Positions 27,970 through 37,616 of a stretch of 64,000 nt of DNA are shown here, piece by piece. Both the position numbers and the translations under genes were made by a program. Origin of the DNA: Isoptericola halotolerans (lineage in GTDB: Bacteria; Actinomycetota; Actinomycetes; Actinomycetales; Cellulomonadaceae); NCBI RefSeq assembly GCF_003003075.1, contig NZ_PVTX01000003.1, forward strand, positions 124,001 to 188,000. The letters are read 5' to 3'. The notes beneath the pieces are model-generated. The model was not told the DNA's origin. It made no database searches and worked only from the letters and a program-made list of their open reading frames with translations. How positions within the stretch are numbered: the first letter of the stretch is position 1; the number at the start of each line of letters is the position of its first letter.

Positions 27970-28575
27970 TCACCAGCGCCCGCGGTGCACGACGTCGGCC
28001 ATCGGCTTGCGCTGCCGGCGTGCGGGCGAGCCTTTCGCTCCCCCGGCCTCGGGGTGCCCGACGGCGACGACTCCCGTGGGCGCCCACTCGCCCGGCACGC
28101 CGAACGCGTCCCGGAAGGCCGCCAGGCGTCCGGCGTCGATCCCGAAGAAGCACGCACCGAGGCCCTCGTCGACCGCGGTCTGGAGCATGAGCAGCGACGC
28201 CATCCCTGCGTCGACGTGCCAGTACGGCACCGGCCAGCGCGCCTCGTCCCGGTCCGTCCAGCCCTTGTCCGGCTCGGCGTACCGGCCGACGTAGGCGTCG
28301 CGCGAGCACAGCACCACGACCAGCACCGGGGCCGTGCGCATCCCGGCCAGCCAGGCGGACATGTCGCGCACCGAGTCCTCCGGCGTGGTCGCCGCCCAGA
28401 ACCGCTCGCGCTCCTCGTCGGAGGTCAGCACCAGGAACGACCAGCCCTGCGTGAACCCCGCGCTCGGGGCACGCACGGCGTGGTCGAGCAGCCGGTCGAC
28501 CACCTCCGGGGCGACCGGCTCCTCGCGGAAGCGGCGGACCATGCGCCGTCGTCGGACCACGTCACGGAACTCCAT
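27970..28575 (-). CDS. nitroreductase-family protein
   Basis: FMN-dependent oxidoreductase of 201 residues. The N-terminus EFRDVVRRRRMVRRFREEPV, then HAVRAPSAGFTQGWSFLVLT and GLGACFFGIDAGR, are family signatures. The insertion with AEPDKGWTDRDEARWPVPYW is typical of a subgroup that includes F420/FMN-linked enzymes, but the cofactor cannot be decided here. It converges on the MocR-type gene with four bases between stop codons. The stop is TGA read from 27972-27970. Confidence 0.85.
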   Translation of the reverse strand: MEFRDVVRRRRMVRRFREEPVAPEVVDRLLDHAVRAPSAGFTQGWSFLVLTSDEERERFWAATTPEDSVRDMSAWLAGMRTAPVLVVVLCSRDAYVGRYAEPDKGWTDRDEARWPVPYWHVDAGMASLLMLQTAVDEGLGACFFGIDAGRLAAFRDAFGVPGEWAPTGVVAVGHPEAGGAKGSPARRQRKPMADVVHRGRW

Positions 28576-28609
28576 GCGGCCATCGTGGCATCCCGTGGCC
28601 TCCGCGGCG

Positions 28610-31600
28610 TCAGAGCCGCTCGGCGAGAACCTCCACCAGCGCCTTGCCCTCCACGCCCTCGAGCTGCACCGCCTGGGTGCGGCACGAGAACCCGTCGGCG
28701 ATGAACTCCTCGCCCTCGCCCTGCGCCCGCAGGGCGGGGAGCAGGGCGTTCTCCGCCACGGCGACCGACACGTCGTAGTGCCCCTTCTGCATGCCGAAGT
28801 TGCCAGCCAGCCCGCAGCACCCGGCGAGCTCGGTGACGGTCGCCCCGGCGTCGGCCAGCAGCGACCGGTCGGCGCCGAAGCCCATCACCGAGTGCTGGTG
28901 GCAGTGCGGCTGCACGACGGCGGTCACGTCGCTGAGGTCCGGCAGCTCCCAGCCCGAGTCCGCGGCGGGTGCCGTGGCCGGGTCGGTCAGCAGCTCGGCG
29001 AGCGTCTTCGTCGCGGCGGCGACGGCGACGGCTCGCGGGTCGTCGGGGAACAGGTCCAGCAGGTCCGAGCGGAGCACCGCCGTGCACGACGGCTCGAGCC
29101 CCAGGATCGGCATCCCGTTGACCGCGTACGGACCGAGCACCGTCAGCAGGTCGCTCAGCCGGCGCCGCGCACCGTCGAGCTGGCCCGTGGAGATCCACGT
29201 CAGCCCGCAGCAGGCCTGCTTGTCGGGGACGACGACCTCGTACCCGGCCGCCTCGAGCACCTTCACGGCGGCCTGGGGCACGGACGGCGAGAGCGAGTCG
29301 CTGAACGAGTCGGTCCACAGCACGACCTTCGGCCGCGTCTCCGGCGCCGGCTTGCCCGGCAGGTCGCGGTGCGCCAGGCCGGGCACGCCGTGCGTGGCGT
29401 ACCCGCGGCGCCACCACGTACGGAACGGCAGCTCGGCGAAGCGCGGGACCTCGCGGCGCGTGTCCATGCCACCGCCCCACAGCACGGCCTTGCGGACCCA
29501 GCCCACGGACAGCACCTTGTTGATCGCCCGCGGCGCGAGCCCCGCCCACCTGGCCCAGCGCGGCAGCCAGCCGAGCGCGTAGTGGTCCATCGGGCGGAGC
29601 TTCCCGCGATACGTCCGGTGGAGCACCTCGGACTTGTACTGCGCCATGTCGACCCCGGCCGGGCAGTCCGACGAGCACGCCTTGCAGCTCAGGCACAGGT
29701 CCAGGGACTCGTGCACCTCCGGCGCGGTGAGGCCGCCGACGAGCGACCCGTTGACCGCCTCCTGCAGCACGCGGGCGCGGCCGCGGGTGACGTCCTTCTC
29801 GTCCTTGGTCGCCAGGTAGGACGGGCACATGAACCCGCCGGCCGCGCTGGTGTCCGCCCGGCACTTGCCGACGCCGACACACCGGTGCACCGCCGTCGTC
29901 AGGTCGTGGTGGTCGTGGGGGAACGCAAAACCCGCGTACCCGGTCTTCTTCGCCGGGCCGCGCAGGGTCCCGGAGCCCAGCAGACCCCGGTCGCCGATCG
30001 GTGCCGTGGACGGCACCTTCCGGGCCGCGGGGCGGCGCAGGTCCGCGTCGACGGCGGCGGGCCGCACGACCACGCCGGGGTTGAGCACGTCGTCCGGGTC
30101 GAACAGCGCCTTGACCTGCTCCAGCAGCGCGATCGCCTCGGGCGAGTACATCAGGGGCAGCAGCTCGGAGCGGGCGCGGCCGTCGCCGTGCTCACCCGAC
30201 AGCGACCCGCCGTACTTCGCCACGAGCTCGGCGGCCTCGATGAGGAACGTGCGCAGCACCGAGCCCGACGTCTCCAGCGGGATGTCGATGCGCAGGTGCA
30301 TGCAGCCGTCGCCGAAGTGCCCGTACGGCAGGCCGTCGACGCCGTAGCGCGCCATGAGCGCGTCCAGGTCGCGCAGGTAGTCGCCGAGCTTCTCCGGCGG
30401 CACCGCAGAGTCCTCCCAGCCGGGCCAGGCCTGCTCCCCGGCGGGCGTGCGCCCGGCCAGCCCGGCGCCGTCGGCCCGGATCTGCCACATCTTCGTCGCG
30501 TCGGGACCGGCCGGGTAGATGGCGGCGTCGACCGCCGCGGAGGCCCCCACGATCATCTCCGCGATCTCGCGGGCCTCGCCGGGCGACGTGCCGCCGACCT
30601 CGATCATCAGCCAGCCCGCGCCGTCGGGCAGGTCCGGGACGGAGTCCGCACCGTTCGCACGCCGGACGACGTCCACCAGCCGGGCGTCGAGACCCTCGAT
30701 CGCGAGCGGGTCGTGCCGCAGGAGCACCGGGACGTCGTCGGCCGCAGAGGGCATGTCCGGGTAGCCGAGCACCACCAGCGTGGGGGCGCTCGGCACCGGG
30801 ACCAGCTCGAGCGTGGCGCCCAGCACGGTGACGAGCGTGCCCTCCGTGCCGACCAGCATCTTGGCCAGGTCCGAGCCGTTCTCCGGCAGCAGGTGCTCCA
30901 GCGAGTAGCCGGACACCTGCCGGCCGAACCGACCGAACTCGGTGCGGATGAGCGCCAGGTTCTCGCGGACGAGCTCCGCCAGGCCGGGGACCGCGGCGAA
31001 CGTCGGGTCGCCCCGGCCCGCGGTGAACCGGCGGCCCCGCCCGTCCACCACGTCGAGGGAGACCACGTTGTCGGCCGTGCGGCCGTAGGCGACGGCGTGC
31101 GGCCCGCAGGCGTTGTTGCCGATCATCCCGCCGAGCGTGGCGCGGTTCTGCGTGGACGGGTCCGGCCCGAACCGCAGCCCGTGCGGCGCCGCGGCGCGCT
31201 GGAGCGAGGACATCACCACACCCGGCTCGACGACGGCAGTCCGGGCCTCCGGGTCGACGGTGCCGATGGCGTGCAGGTGCTGGGAGAGGTCGAGGACCAC
31301 GCCCGGGCCCACCGAGTTGCCGGCCACCGAGGTGCCGGCACCGCGCGCGGTGACCGGGACGCCGAGCTCACGGAGCACCTCCAGCGCCGCGACGACGTCG
31401 TCCGTCGACGTCGGGAAGGCCACCACGTCGGGGACTACCCGGTAGTTCGAGGCGTCCGTGGAGTACTCGGCACGACGGCGCGTCATGGTGTCGACGACGC
31501 CGGCCATCACCGTGCGCAGGGCCGTGGCGACCGCCTCGCGCGCCTCGGCCGCCGCGAGCTGCGCCTCGCGCTCGGCCTCCCGCTGGGCCGCCAGCGCGGA

Positions 31601-31681
31601 CACCTGCGCGTCCTCCGCGGACGGCGCGGCGTCCGGGGACGGGTCGTGGCCGGAAGGTGTGGTCGTCGACTGGGCAGACAC
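28610..31681 (-). CDS. FAD-linked oxidase with C-terminal Fe-S and CCG domains (D-2-hydroxyacid dehydrogenase type)
   Basis: A 1023-residue fusion enzyme that probably oxidises D-lactate or another D-2-hydroxyacid and passes electrons to the respiratory chain. Order: Ala/Glu-rich helical N-terminus; FAD-binding_4 domain (VTARGAGTSVAGNSVGPGVV; GGMIGNNACGPHAVAYGRT); FAD-oxidase C-terminal domain (HGDGRARSE); two 4Fe-4S-type clusters (CVGVGKCRADTSAAGGFMCP; CLSCKACSSDCPAGVDM); and two CCG domains (ACCGLTWISTGQ; GCCGLAGNFGMQKGHYD). The start is GTG 31681. Longer frames exist but run through the neighbour's promoter, and CACAAT lies six bases before the GTG. It is divergent from an epimerase-like gene. 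Confidence 0.92.
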   Translation of the reverse strand: MSAQSTTTPSGHDPSPDAAPSAEDAQVSALAAQREAEREAQLAAAEAREAVATALRTVMAGVVDTMTRRRAEYSTDASNYRVVPDVVAFPTSTDDVVAALEVLRELGVPVTARGAGTSVAGNSVGPGVVLDLSQHLHAIGTVDPEARTAVVEPGVVMSSLQRAAAPHGLRFGPDPSTQNRATLGGMIGNNACGPHAVAYGRTADNVVSLDVVDGRGRRFTAGRGDPTFAAVPGLAELVRENLALIRTEFGRFGRQVSGYSLEHLLPENGSDLAKMLVGTEGTLVTVLGATLELVPVPSAPTLVVLGYPDMPSAADDVPVLLRHDPLAIEGLDARLVDVVRRANGADSVPDLPDGAGWLMIEVGGTSPGEAREIAEMIVGASAAVDAAIYPAGPDATKMWQIRADGAGLAGRTPAGEQAWPGWEDSAVPPEKLGDYLRDLDALMARYGVDGLPYGHFGDGCMHLRIDIPLETSGSVLRTFLIEAAELVAKYGGSLSGEHGDGRARSELLPLMYSPEAIALLEQVKALFDPDDVLNPGVVVRPAAVDADLRRPAARKVPSTAPIGDRGLLGSGTLRGPAKKTGYAGFAFPHDHHDLTTAVHRCVGVGKCRADTSAAGGFMCPSYLATKDEKDVTRGRARVLQEAVNGSLVGGLTAPEVHESLDLCLSCKACSSDCPAGVDMAQYKSEVLHRTYRGKLRPMDHYALGWLPRWARWAGLAPRAINKVLSVGWVRKAVLWGGGMDTRREVPRFAELPFRTWWRRGYATHGVPGLAHRDLPGKPAPETRPKVVLWTDSFSDSLSPSVPQAAVKVLEAAGYEVVVPDKQACCGLTWISTGQLDGARRRLSDLLTVLGPYAVNGMPILGLEPSCTAVLRSDLLDLFPDDPRAVAVAAATKTLAELLTDPATAPAADSGWELPDLSDVTAVVQPHCHQHSVMGFGADRSLLADAGATVTELAGCCGLAGNFGMQKGHYDVSVAVAENALLPALRAQGEGEEFIADGFSCRTQAVQLEGVEGKALVEVLAERL

Positions 31682-31798
31682 GTGGCGATTGTGCCACCGC
31701 CGCGCCAGGATCGACCCGACCGTCCGCCACGCGGGGCAGGCCGCCGTGCACGGTCCGCCCGTCGCGCGCGGCCGGACCAGCACCGATAGCGTCAGGGC

Positions 31799-32914
31799 AT
31801 GCGAGTCGTCGTCATCGGAGCCACCGGGAACGTCGGGACATCGATCCTGCGCGCCCTCGTCGCCGAACCGGTCGTCACGTCCGTCGTGGGGGTCGCCCGC
31901 CGCGTCCCGCGCACGGACGGCACCAGCACCGTCGGCCCGCCGCACGACGCCGTGGAGTGGGCACGCGCCGACCTCGCGGACGACGCCACCGTCGCCGAGC
32001 GCCTCGACGCGGCGCTCGCCGGTGCCGACGTCGTCATCCACCTGGTCTGGACGATCCAGCCGGCGCGCAAGCCCGACGTGCTCCACCACGTCAACGTGGA
32101 CGGGACCCGCGCCGTCGTCGACGCCGTGGTGCGCAACCGCGTGCAGCACCTGCTCTTCATGTCGGCGTCCGGGGTCTACTCCCCCGGACCGGCCGACGGC
32201 CACGCGATCGACGAGAGCTGGCCCACCCGCGGCGTCCCCGGCTCGTCCTACGCGCTCGACAAGGCCGAGGTCGAGTCCATGCTGGACGAGGTGGAGGCCG
32301 CCGAACCGTGGCTCACCGTGACGCGGATGCGCTCGGCGATCATGCTGCAGCGCGAGGCCGGTGCCGAGATCGGGCGCTACTTCCTCGGGCCGGTCGGCCG
32401 CATCGGCCTGAAGATCGCGGCGGGGCCGCTGGGCAAGGCGGTCGGGGGGCTGATCCGCGGCTGGCAGGCGGACCGGCCGCCGGAGCCCGTCGACCCGCCG
32501 CTGTTCCCGCTCGTGCCGTTCCCCCGCGGGCTCCGGCTGCAGGTGCTGCACCCGGACGACACCGCGAGCGCCGTCCGGGCCGCCGTCGTCGGCCGCCACC
32601 CCGGTGCCTTCAACCTGGCACCCGACGGTGCGCTGACCGGCCAGGACCTGGCCGACCTGCTCGCCGACGGCCACCTCGTCCAGCTACCGGTCGGGCTGAT
32701 GCGGCGCGGCCTGGACCTGGCGTCCCGCGCACGCCTCGTACCGATCGACGCAGGGTGGCTCGACATGGCGGCGGCCAACATCGTCATGGACGCCGCACGC
32801 GCCCGCGACGTCCTGCACTGGCAGCCGACGCGCACCCAGGGCGAGGTGCTGCTCGAGGTGATCGGCGGGGTGCTCGACGGTGCTCACGCCGACACCCCGC
32901 CGCTCACCAAGTAG
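31799..32914 (+). CDS. NAD-dependent epimerase/dehydratase-family protein
   Basis: An extended short-chain dehydrogenase of 371 residues. The dinucleotide loop is GATGNVGTSI at the N-terminus and the catalytic YxxxK is in SSYALDKAEVE, preceded by SASGVYSPGP. The last 100 residues resemble the NmrA/YfcH-like C-terminal part. TAGCGT at 31787-31792 is exactly six bases before ATG 31799, indicating a leaderless start. The substrate is unknown. Confidence 0.87.
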   Translation: MRVVVIGATGNVGTSILRALVAEPVVTSVVGVARRVPRTDGTSTVGPPHDAVEWARADLADDATVAERLDAALAGADVVIHLVWTIQPARKPDVLHHVNVDGTRAVVDAVVRNRVQHLLFMSASGVYSPGPADGHAIDESWPTRGVPGSSYALDKAEVESMLDEVEAAEPWLTVTRMRSAIMLQREAGAEIGRYFLGPVGRIGLKIAAGPLGKAVGGLIRGWQADRPPEPVDPPLFPLVPFPRGLRLQVLHPDDTASAVRAAVVGRHPGAFNLAPDGALTGQDLADLLADGHLVQLPVGLMRRGLDLASRARLVPIDAGWLDMAAANIVMDAARARDVLHWQPTRTQGEVLLEVIGGVLDGAHADTPPLTK

Positions 32915-32924
32915 CGAGGAGAGG

Positions 32925-33056
32925 GAGCTCGCTCCGGCTCAGCCCTCGGACCCGTGGTCGGGCTGGGCCTGCACTCGCGAGCTCGCTCCGGCTCAGCCCA
33001 CGGACCCACGGTCGGGCTGGGCCTGCACTCGCGAGCTCGCTCCGGCTCAGCCCTCG
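32925..33056. repeat. 54-bp tandem repeat, about 2.4 copies, at an osmC 3' end
   Basis: The units begin GAGCTCGCTCCGGCTCAGCCC at 32925, 32979 and 33033, an exact 54-base period. The first two copies differ at about three positions. The third is truncated after 24 bases where it enters the osmC coding end, so each unit carries a copy of the gene's stop-codon context. As 54 is divisible by three, the frame through the repeats stays open. Confidence 0.85.
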
Positions 33057-33490
33057 TACGAGACGTCGAGCGTGATGTCGCCGACGCCCGCCAGCGCCTT
33101 GGAGATCGGGCACCCGAGCTTGGCGTCCTCGGCGGCCTTGCGGAAGCCGGCCTCGTCCGTGCCCGTGGCGTAGCCACGCACGGACAGCGCGATCGTGGAG
33201 ATCTGGAAGCCGCCCGCCGGGTCCGGCGACAACGTGACGTCGGCCGTGACCTCCACCTGCTCGGGCGTCGCACCGACGTTGCCGAGCTCGCCGGAGAACG
33301 CCATGGCGAAGCAGGAGGAGTGCGCGGCCGCGACCAGCTCCTCCGGGCTGGTGGTGCCGTCCGCGTCGTCGGCGGCACGCTGCGGGAACGAGACGGGGAA
33401 CGTCCCGGTGCCGGAGCTCGAGAGCTCCAGCTGGCCCGACCCTTCCTGCAGGGTGCCGTTCCAGGCGGTGCGTGCGGTACGAGTGGGCAT
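33047..33490 (-). CDS. OsmC/Ohr-family peroxiredoxin
   Basis: Thiol peroxidase acting on organic hydroperoxides, 147 residues. The two redox cysteines are in AAHSSCFAMAF and LGCPISKAL. The central helix and the FPVSFPQRAADD segment fit the OsmC subgroup (SACOL1771/YhfA-like). The start at ATG 33490 has AAGGAGA upstream. The stop codon lies inside the third copy of a 54-bp tandem repeat. Confidence 0.92.
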   Translation of the reverse strand: MPTRTARTAWNGTLQEGSGQLELSSSGTGTFPVSFPQRAADDADGTTSPEELVAAAHSSCFAMAFSGELGNVGATPEQVEVTADVTLSPDPAGGFQISTIALSVRGYATGTDEAGFRKAAEDAKLGCPISKALAGVGDITLDVSYEG

Positions 33491-33545
33491 GCCGATCTCC
33501 TTCAGAAGGACTTCAGGGACGCTCCGACCGTACCCCGGGACGCCC

Positions 33546-34937
33546 TCAGGAGGAGGTCGTGTCGAGCGCCTCCTCGGCCACCGCGAGCACCGACCAGGTG
33601 TTCCCCGCGGCATCGCTCAGCTCGTAGGCCGGCAGCAGCAGGACGGCCCCGCCCGCGTCGTGGTGCTGGGTGAGCCCCAGGCGGGCCTCGGTGATGGTCA
33701 CCTCGGACACCGGCCACGGCAGGTCGCCGCCCGACGACGGCGGCGCGGGCGGCGGCGTCGGTTCGCCACCGTCCTCCTCGACGGACTCCTCGAGCATCCG
33801 CTCCGTCTCCTGCGCGTACGCCACGGGCCACGAGGACCCGCCGAACCGCGGGTCCCCCAGCCGCTCGACGGCCTCCGCCGGGCTCACCACCGGGTAGTCG
33901 CCCAGCGGTGCCGTCGCGGCGAGGAACCCGTCGAGCCACGCGATGCCGTCGTCGCTCACGGTCGCGCTCCAGGTCGCCCCGGTCGCCTGCCCGTCCACCA
34001 CCTGCGTGGCCGAGACCCACCGCGCACCCTCGCTGCCGCCGTCGTCCGGCACGTCGAACGCGAAACCGGACGGATCCACCCCGACCTGCTCCATGAGGTC
34101 GCGCACCTGGTCGGTCGCCTCCTGCGGCGAGACCTCGGGTCGGTCCGGCTGCGCGCAGGGGGCGGGCTCGATGACGTCGGCCCCGCCCTCGGCGTCCTCG
34201 CGCTCCTGCGCATCGACCGGCTCCTCGGCGCAGCGCCACGGGTCGGCCGCCGGGTCGTTGTAGCTGAAGTAGGCGGTGCCGTCCGCCGAGAGCCAGATGC
34301 TCGGCCCGTCACCGTCGCGCGGACCCACCTGCCACGACCCCCACTCCCAGCGGGGCTCGCCCGCGACGCCGAGCGCCTCGGCGAGGCGGGCGGCGCCGGC
34401 CTCGGTGGCCACCTCCCGGGCGTCGTAGGCGTAGGCCGCCGCGGTGCCGGGCTCGTCCGAGAGCCCGCTCCCGCTGAACACCGCCCGGCCGTCGTGCCAG
34501 CCGGGCAGGGAGATGTCGGCGGAGGACGACGCACCGGCCGAGTCCTCGGTCGCCGCCTGGCCCTCCATCGCCTCGCTCGCCGCGCTGTCCCCGCCGGACT
34601 CCGCCCCGTCACGGGCCCCGCCGAGGGTGATCGGCGGCAGCACCTCGCTCGCCGCCTCGTCGCTCGCCGTGGGTGCCCCGCCCTCGGCACCGGCCGCACC
34701 GAGCAGGTACCCGCCGCCGCCCAGCGCCACGGCACCGGCCACGCCCGCGGCCACCAGCCACGGTGCCCGGCGCCGCTCCCGCCGCCCGGCGAGCTCGTCG
34801 GTGCCCGACGACGGCACCTGCGCGGGCGTGCCGGCCAGCGCGTCGACCTTGGCCCGGAGCACACCCGGCCGCGGCTCCGCGTCGGCCGCCGGGTCCGCGG
34901 CGGCGAGCCGCTCGAAGGACTCGTCCTCGGTGTTCAT
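33546..34937 (-). CDS. single-pass membrane protein, probable anti-sigma partner of the ECF factor
   Basis: A 463-residue protein with a short cytoplasmic N-terminus (MNTEDESFERLAAADPAAD), one membrane helix (about residues 60-80, WLVAAGVAGAVALGGGGYLL) and a large extracytoplasmic region. That region is acidic, Ser/Ala-rich near the membrane, and then has Trp/Asp-rich domains of no recognised family. The N-terminus resembles short anti-sigma domains but no zinc HxxxCxxC motif is present. The start is ATG 34937 with GAGGAGG. It follows the sigma factor gene by 46 bases in the same direction, which supports the regulatory pairing. Confidence 0.75.
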   Translation of the reverse strand: MNTEDESFERLAAADPAADAEPRPGVLRAKVDALAGTPAQVPSSGTDELAGRRERRRAPWLVAAGVAGAVALGGGGYLLGAAGAEGGAPTASDEAASEVLPPITLGGARDGAESGGDSAASEAMEGQAATEDSAGASSSADISLPGWHDGRAVFSGSGLSDEPGTAAAYAYDAREVATEAGAARLAEALGVAGEPRWEWGSWQVGPRDGDGPSIWLSADGTAYFSYNDPAADPWRCAEEPVDAQEREDAEGGADVIEPAPCAQPDRPEVSPQEATDQVRDLMEQVGVDPSGFAFDVPDDGGSEGARWVSATQVVDGQATGATWSATVSDDGIAWLDGFLAATAPLGDYPVVSPAEAVERLGDPRFGGSSWPVAYAQETERMLEESVEEDGGEPTPPPAPPSSGGDLPWPVSEVTITEARLGLTQHHDAGGAVLLLPAYELSDAAGNTWSVLAVAEEALDTTSS

Positions 34938-34983
34938 CACGACCTCCTCGGGGCGTGCTCGCTTCGACACCCTGCCTGTGTCG

Positions 34984-35562
34984 TCACGGGCGGCTTCCTT
35001 GCGTCCCGTCGGACGTGGCCCCGGACGGTGCGTCGCCCTCGGAGGCGTCCTCGTCGCCCTGCGCCCACACGTCGCGCAGCCGGGCACGGGCGCGGGAGAG
35101 GGCGGCGTCGGCGCCGCCACGGCCGACGCCCAGGACCTCCGCGAGGTCGTCGCCCCCGAGCCCGTCCCACGCGACGAGGAGCAGGATGCGCCGGTCCCGC
35201 GGCGACAGCCCGGCCAGCGCCCGGCGCACGCGGTCGTCGGTCACGGCGAGCACCGCCGGGTCGACGTCGTCGGGCTCGTCCGGCACGGCGGCCACCGGCA
35301 GTGCGCGGTGCTTGCGCCGGTGGTTGGCGAGCACGTAGCCGGCGGTCCGGTAGAGCCAGGGCAGCTCCGCCCCGCGCGGCACGTCGGTGCGGCGTCGCCA
35401 GGCGGTGGCGAGCACGTCGGCGGCGAGGTCCTCGGCCTCGTCCCGCGACCCGTCGCCGGCCGGGAGCCGGCGCAGGAAGTAGCGGTGCACGGCACCCGAG
35501 TGCGCGGCGAACAGCGCGTCGAACCAGGCGTCGTCGTGCTCGGTCGCCACGTCGGGGGTCAC
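34984..35562 (-). CDS. ECF-type RNA polymerase sigma factor
   Basis: A sigma-70 family factor of 192 residues with only regions 2 and 4. Region 2 is FDALFAAHSGAVHRYFLRRL and AEDLAADVLATAWRRR. Region 4 is LAGLSPRDRRILLLVAWDG, then LAEVLGVGRGGADAALSRAR. The start is GTG 35562, with CAGGAGG just upstream. Much longer open frames in this phase overlap the next gene and are rejected. The downstream membrane protein is its likely regulator; the target genes are unknown, but two cell-surface genes lie immediately upstream in divergent orientation. Confidence 0.93.
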   Translation of the reverse strand: MTPDVATEHDDAWFDALFAAHSGAVHRYFLRRLPAGDGSRDEAEDLAADVLATAWRRRTDVPRGAELPWLYRTAGYVLANHRRKHRALPVAAVPDEPDDVDPAVLAVTDDRVRRALAGLSPRDRRILLLVAWDGLGGDDLAEVLGVGRGGADAALSRARARLRDVWAQGDEDASEGDAPSGATSDGTQGSRP

Positions 35563-35718
35563 GGTGCCTCCTGCGGTCGGTGGTCGCGGCGCTGCGACGG
35601 TCCGCGTGCCGGTTGCCTGCTCTGTGTCACGAGGACCCCCAGCCTTGCAGCACGTCGAGGCGGGTTTCACCCTTCGACACGCTGACCTCGCGGTCGGCCG
35701 GCCACGTACGCTGCCGGT

Positions 35719-37590
35719 ATGACCGTCGAGACGGGCGGTGCAGCGGACCTGCGAAGGGTGCGGCCGCGGCGCCGTGCCCTGCGCTGGGTGCTGGCGACGA
35801 TGGTCGTGCTCGTCATCGCCGTCCTGGTCGCCGCGGTGCTGATGATCCGCGACGCCCTGACGGCCCGCGACGCGCTCCAGGACGCCGCCGCGCAGGTCCC
35901 CGCCGTCGAGGAGACGCTGCGCACGGGGCTGTTCGAGGAGTCGGGCCGGTCGATGACGGACGCCCCCGAGCTGATCGCGCTGCAGGAGCAGACCGCGATC
36001 GCGCGGGACGCCACCGACGGCGTGCTGTGGGACCTCGCCTCCTACCTGCCGGTGATCGGCCCCTCGGTGGACGCCGTCCAGCGCGTCGCCGCGGCCCTCG
36101 ACGACCTCGCCGCGGACGTCCTGCCGGCGCTCGCCGCGACGGCCGACGCGGCGGCGGCGACCAGCCGCACCGACGACGGCGGGATCGACCTGGCCCCGCT
36201 CGCCGCGGTGGCCGGGCAGGCGTCCGCCGCGCGCGTGACCCTCGACGAGGCGCGGGCCGAGCTGGACCAGGTCGATCCCACCCGGATCCGCACCGAGCTC
36301 GTGGAACCGCTGGTCGCGCTCGACGCGCGGCTCGACCAGCTCGCGGGCATCACGGCGACCGCGGAGCGTGTCACGACTCTCCTGCCACCGATGCTCGGCG
36401 CGGACGGACCCCGCCAGTACCTGCTGCTCGGCATGAACAACGGCGAGCTGCGGGCCGCCGGCGGCATCCCCGGCGCCCTCACCCTGATGGCCGTCGAGGA
36501 CGGCCGGGTGACGATCGAGAAGCAGGCGGCCAGCGGCGACGTCGGGCCGTTCGCGGAGAGCGTCGTGCCCCTCGACCCGGAGGAGGAGGCGGCCTACTCG
36601 GAGCGGATCGGACGGTTCGTGCAGGACGTGACGGCCACCCCGGAGTTCCCGACGACCGGCGCCGCCGCCGCCGAGATGTGGGCGCGCTCGCAGGGCGAGA
36701 CGGTGGACGGCGTCGTCGCCACCGACCCGGTCGCCCTGTCGTTCCTGCTCGAGGTGACCGGGCCGGTCCAGGTCCCGCTCCCCGAGGAGGTCGCCGCCGC
36801 GGTCGGCAGCGACAGCGTCGAGGTCGGCGCGGAGAACGTCGTCGACCTGCTGCTGCGCCGGGTCTACGACACGTTGCAGCCGGAGGAGGCCGACCAGCTC
36901 TTCGCGGCCGTCGCCGCGGCCACGTTCGCCGGCATCACGTCGAGCGACATGGAGGTCAGCGCCGTCCTGCCGGCGTTCCAGCGCGCGGCGGCGCAGCACC
37001 GGCTCCTGACCTGGTCGGCGGATCCGGACGAGCAGGACCTGCTCACGGGGACGCTGATCGCCGGGACGTTCGGTGCCGAGCGGACCGCGGACGCCGTCGG
37101 CGTGTTCCTCGAGGACACGAGGGTCGGCAAGATGTCCGCCTACCTGGACGTCGAGCTGGACCTGGCGAGATCGGTGTGCACCGGCGACGGCCGCCTCGAC
37201 ACCGTGGCGGTGACGCTCACCAACCGGCTCGACCGCGAGACGGCCCGCGACCTGCCCTTCTACGTCGCCGGCCCCGAGGACGACCCGCGCCGGGGGGACG
37301 TCGTCGTCAACCTCACGGCTGCGGGGCCGCAGGGCGGCGGGGCACCGGCCCTGACCCAGGACGGCGCCCCGGTCGGTGGGTCGAGCCTGGCCGTGCACGG
37401 CCGGCAGAACACCACCATCGGCGTGACGCTGCGCCCGGGGCGCACGACGACGATCGAGGTCGCCGTGCCCGCCTCGGCCGCGGCGGCGCGCGGCGAGGGC
37501 ACCGGCGTCCCCGGCCGCCTCGAGGTGTGGTCCACCCCCACGGCGAGCACGTCCGGGCTCCGCGAGCTCGAGGTCCCGTTCTGCGGGTGA
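35719..37590 (+). CDS. DUF4012-domain membrane protein
   Basis: A 623-residue protein with an N-terminal membrane anchor (LRWVLATMVVLVIAVLVAAVLMI) and a large extracellular part. The DUF4012 core is recognised by YLLLGMNNGELRAAGGIPGA and later by EMWARSQGETVDGVVATDPVALSFLLE. Members are often encoded near surface-polysaccharide or wall genes, but their function is not established. TACGCT at 35707-35712 is exactly six bases before ATG 35719, indicating a leaderless start. A strong hairpin overlaps the stop codon. Confidence 0.88.
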   Translation: MTVETGGAADLRRVRPRRRALRWVLATMVVLVIAVLVAAVLMIRDALTARDALQDAAAQVPAVEETLRTGLFEESGRSMTDAPELIALQEQTAIARDATDGVLWDLASYLPVIGPSVDAVQRVAAALDDLAADVLPALAATADAAAATSRTDDGGIDLAPLAAVAGQASAARVTLDEARAELDQVDPTRIRTELVEPLVALDARLDQLAGITATAERVTTLLPPMLGADGPRQYLLLGMNNGELRAAGGIPGALTLMAVEDGRVTIEKQAASGDVGPFAESVVPLDPEEEAAYSERIGRFVQDVTATPEFPTTGAAAAEMWARSQGETVDGVVATDPVALSFLLEVTGPVQVPLPEEVAAAVGSDSVEVGAENVVDLLLRRVYDTLQPEEADQLFAAVAAATFAGITSSDMEVSAVLPAFQRAAAQHRLLTWSADPDEQDLLTGTLIAGTFGAERTADAVGVFLEDTRVGKMSAYLDVELDLARSVCTGDGRLDTVAVTLTNRLDRETARDLPFYVAGPEDDPRRGDVVVNLTAAGPQGGGAPALTQDGAPVGGSSLAVHGRQNTTIGVTLRPGRTTTIEVAVPASAAAARGEGTGVPGRLEVWSTPTASTSGLRELEVPFCG

Positions 37591-37616
37591 AAACGGCCGT
37601 CCGGCCGCTTTCACCC
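37585..37616 (+). terminator. hairpin overlapping the DUF4012 stop codon
   Basis: GGGTGAAAACGGCC (37585-37598) pairs with GGCCGCTTTCACCC (37603-37616) over 14 positions with one mismatch and a 4-base loop. The TGA stop codon is within the left arm. Confidence 0.75.

Noticed and set aside
31682-32674. Extension of the FAD/Fe-S dehydrogenase gene to a 1354-residue frame
   Set aside because: The added part is antisense to the epimerase gene, is low in complexity and has no domain. GTG 31681 has a promoter-like element six bases upstream.
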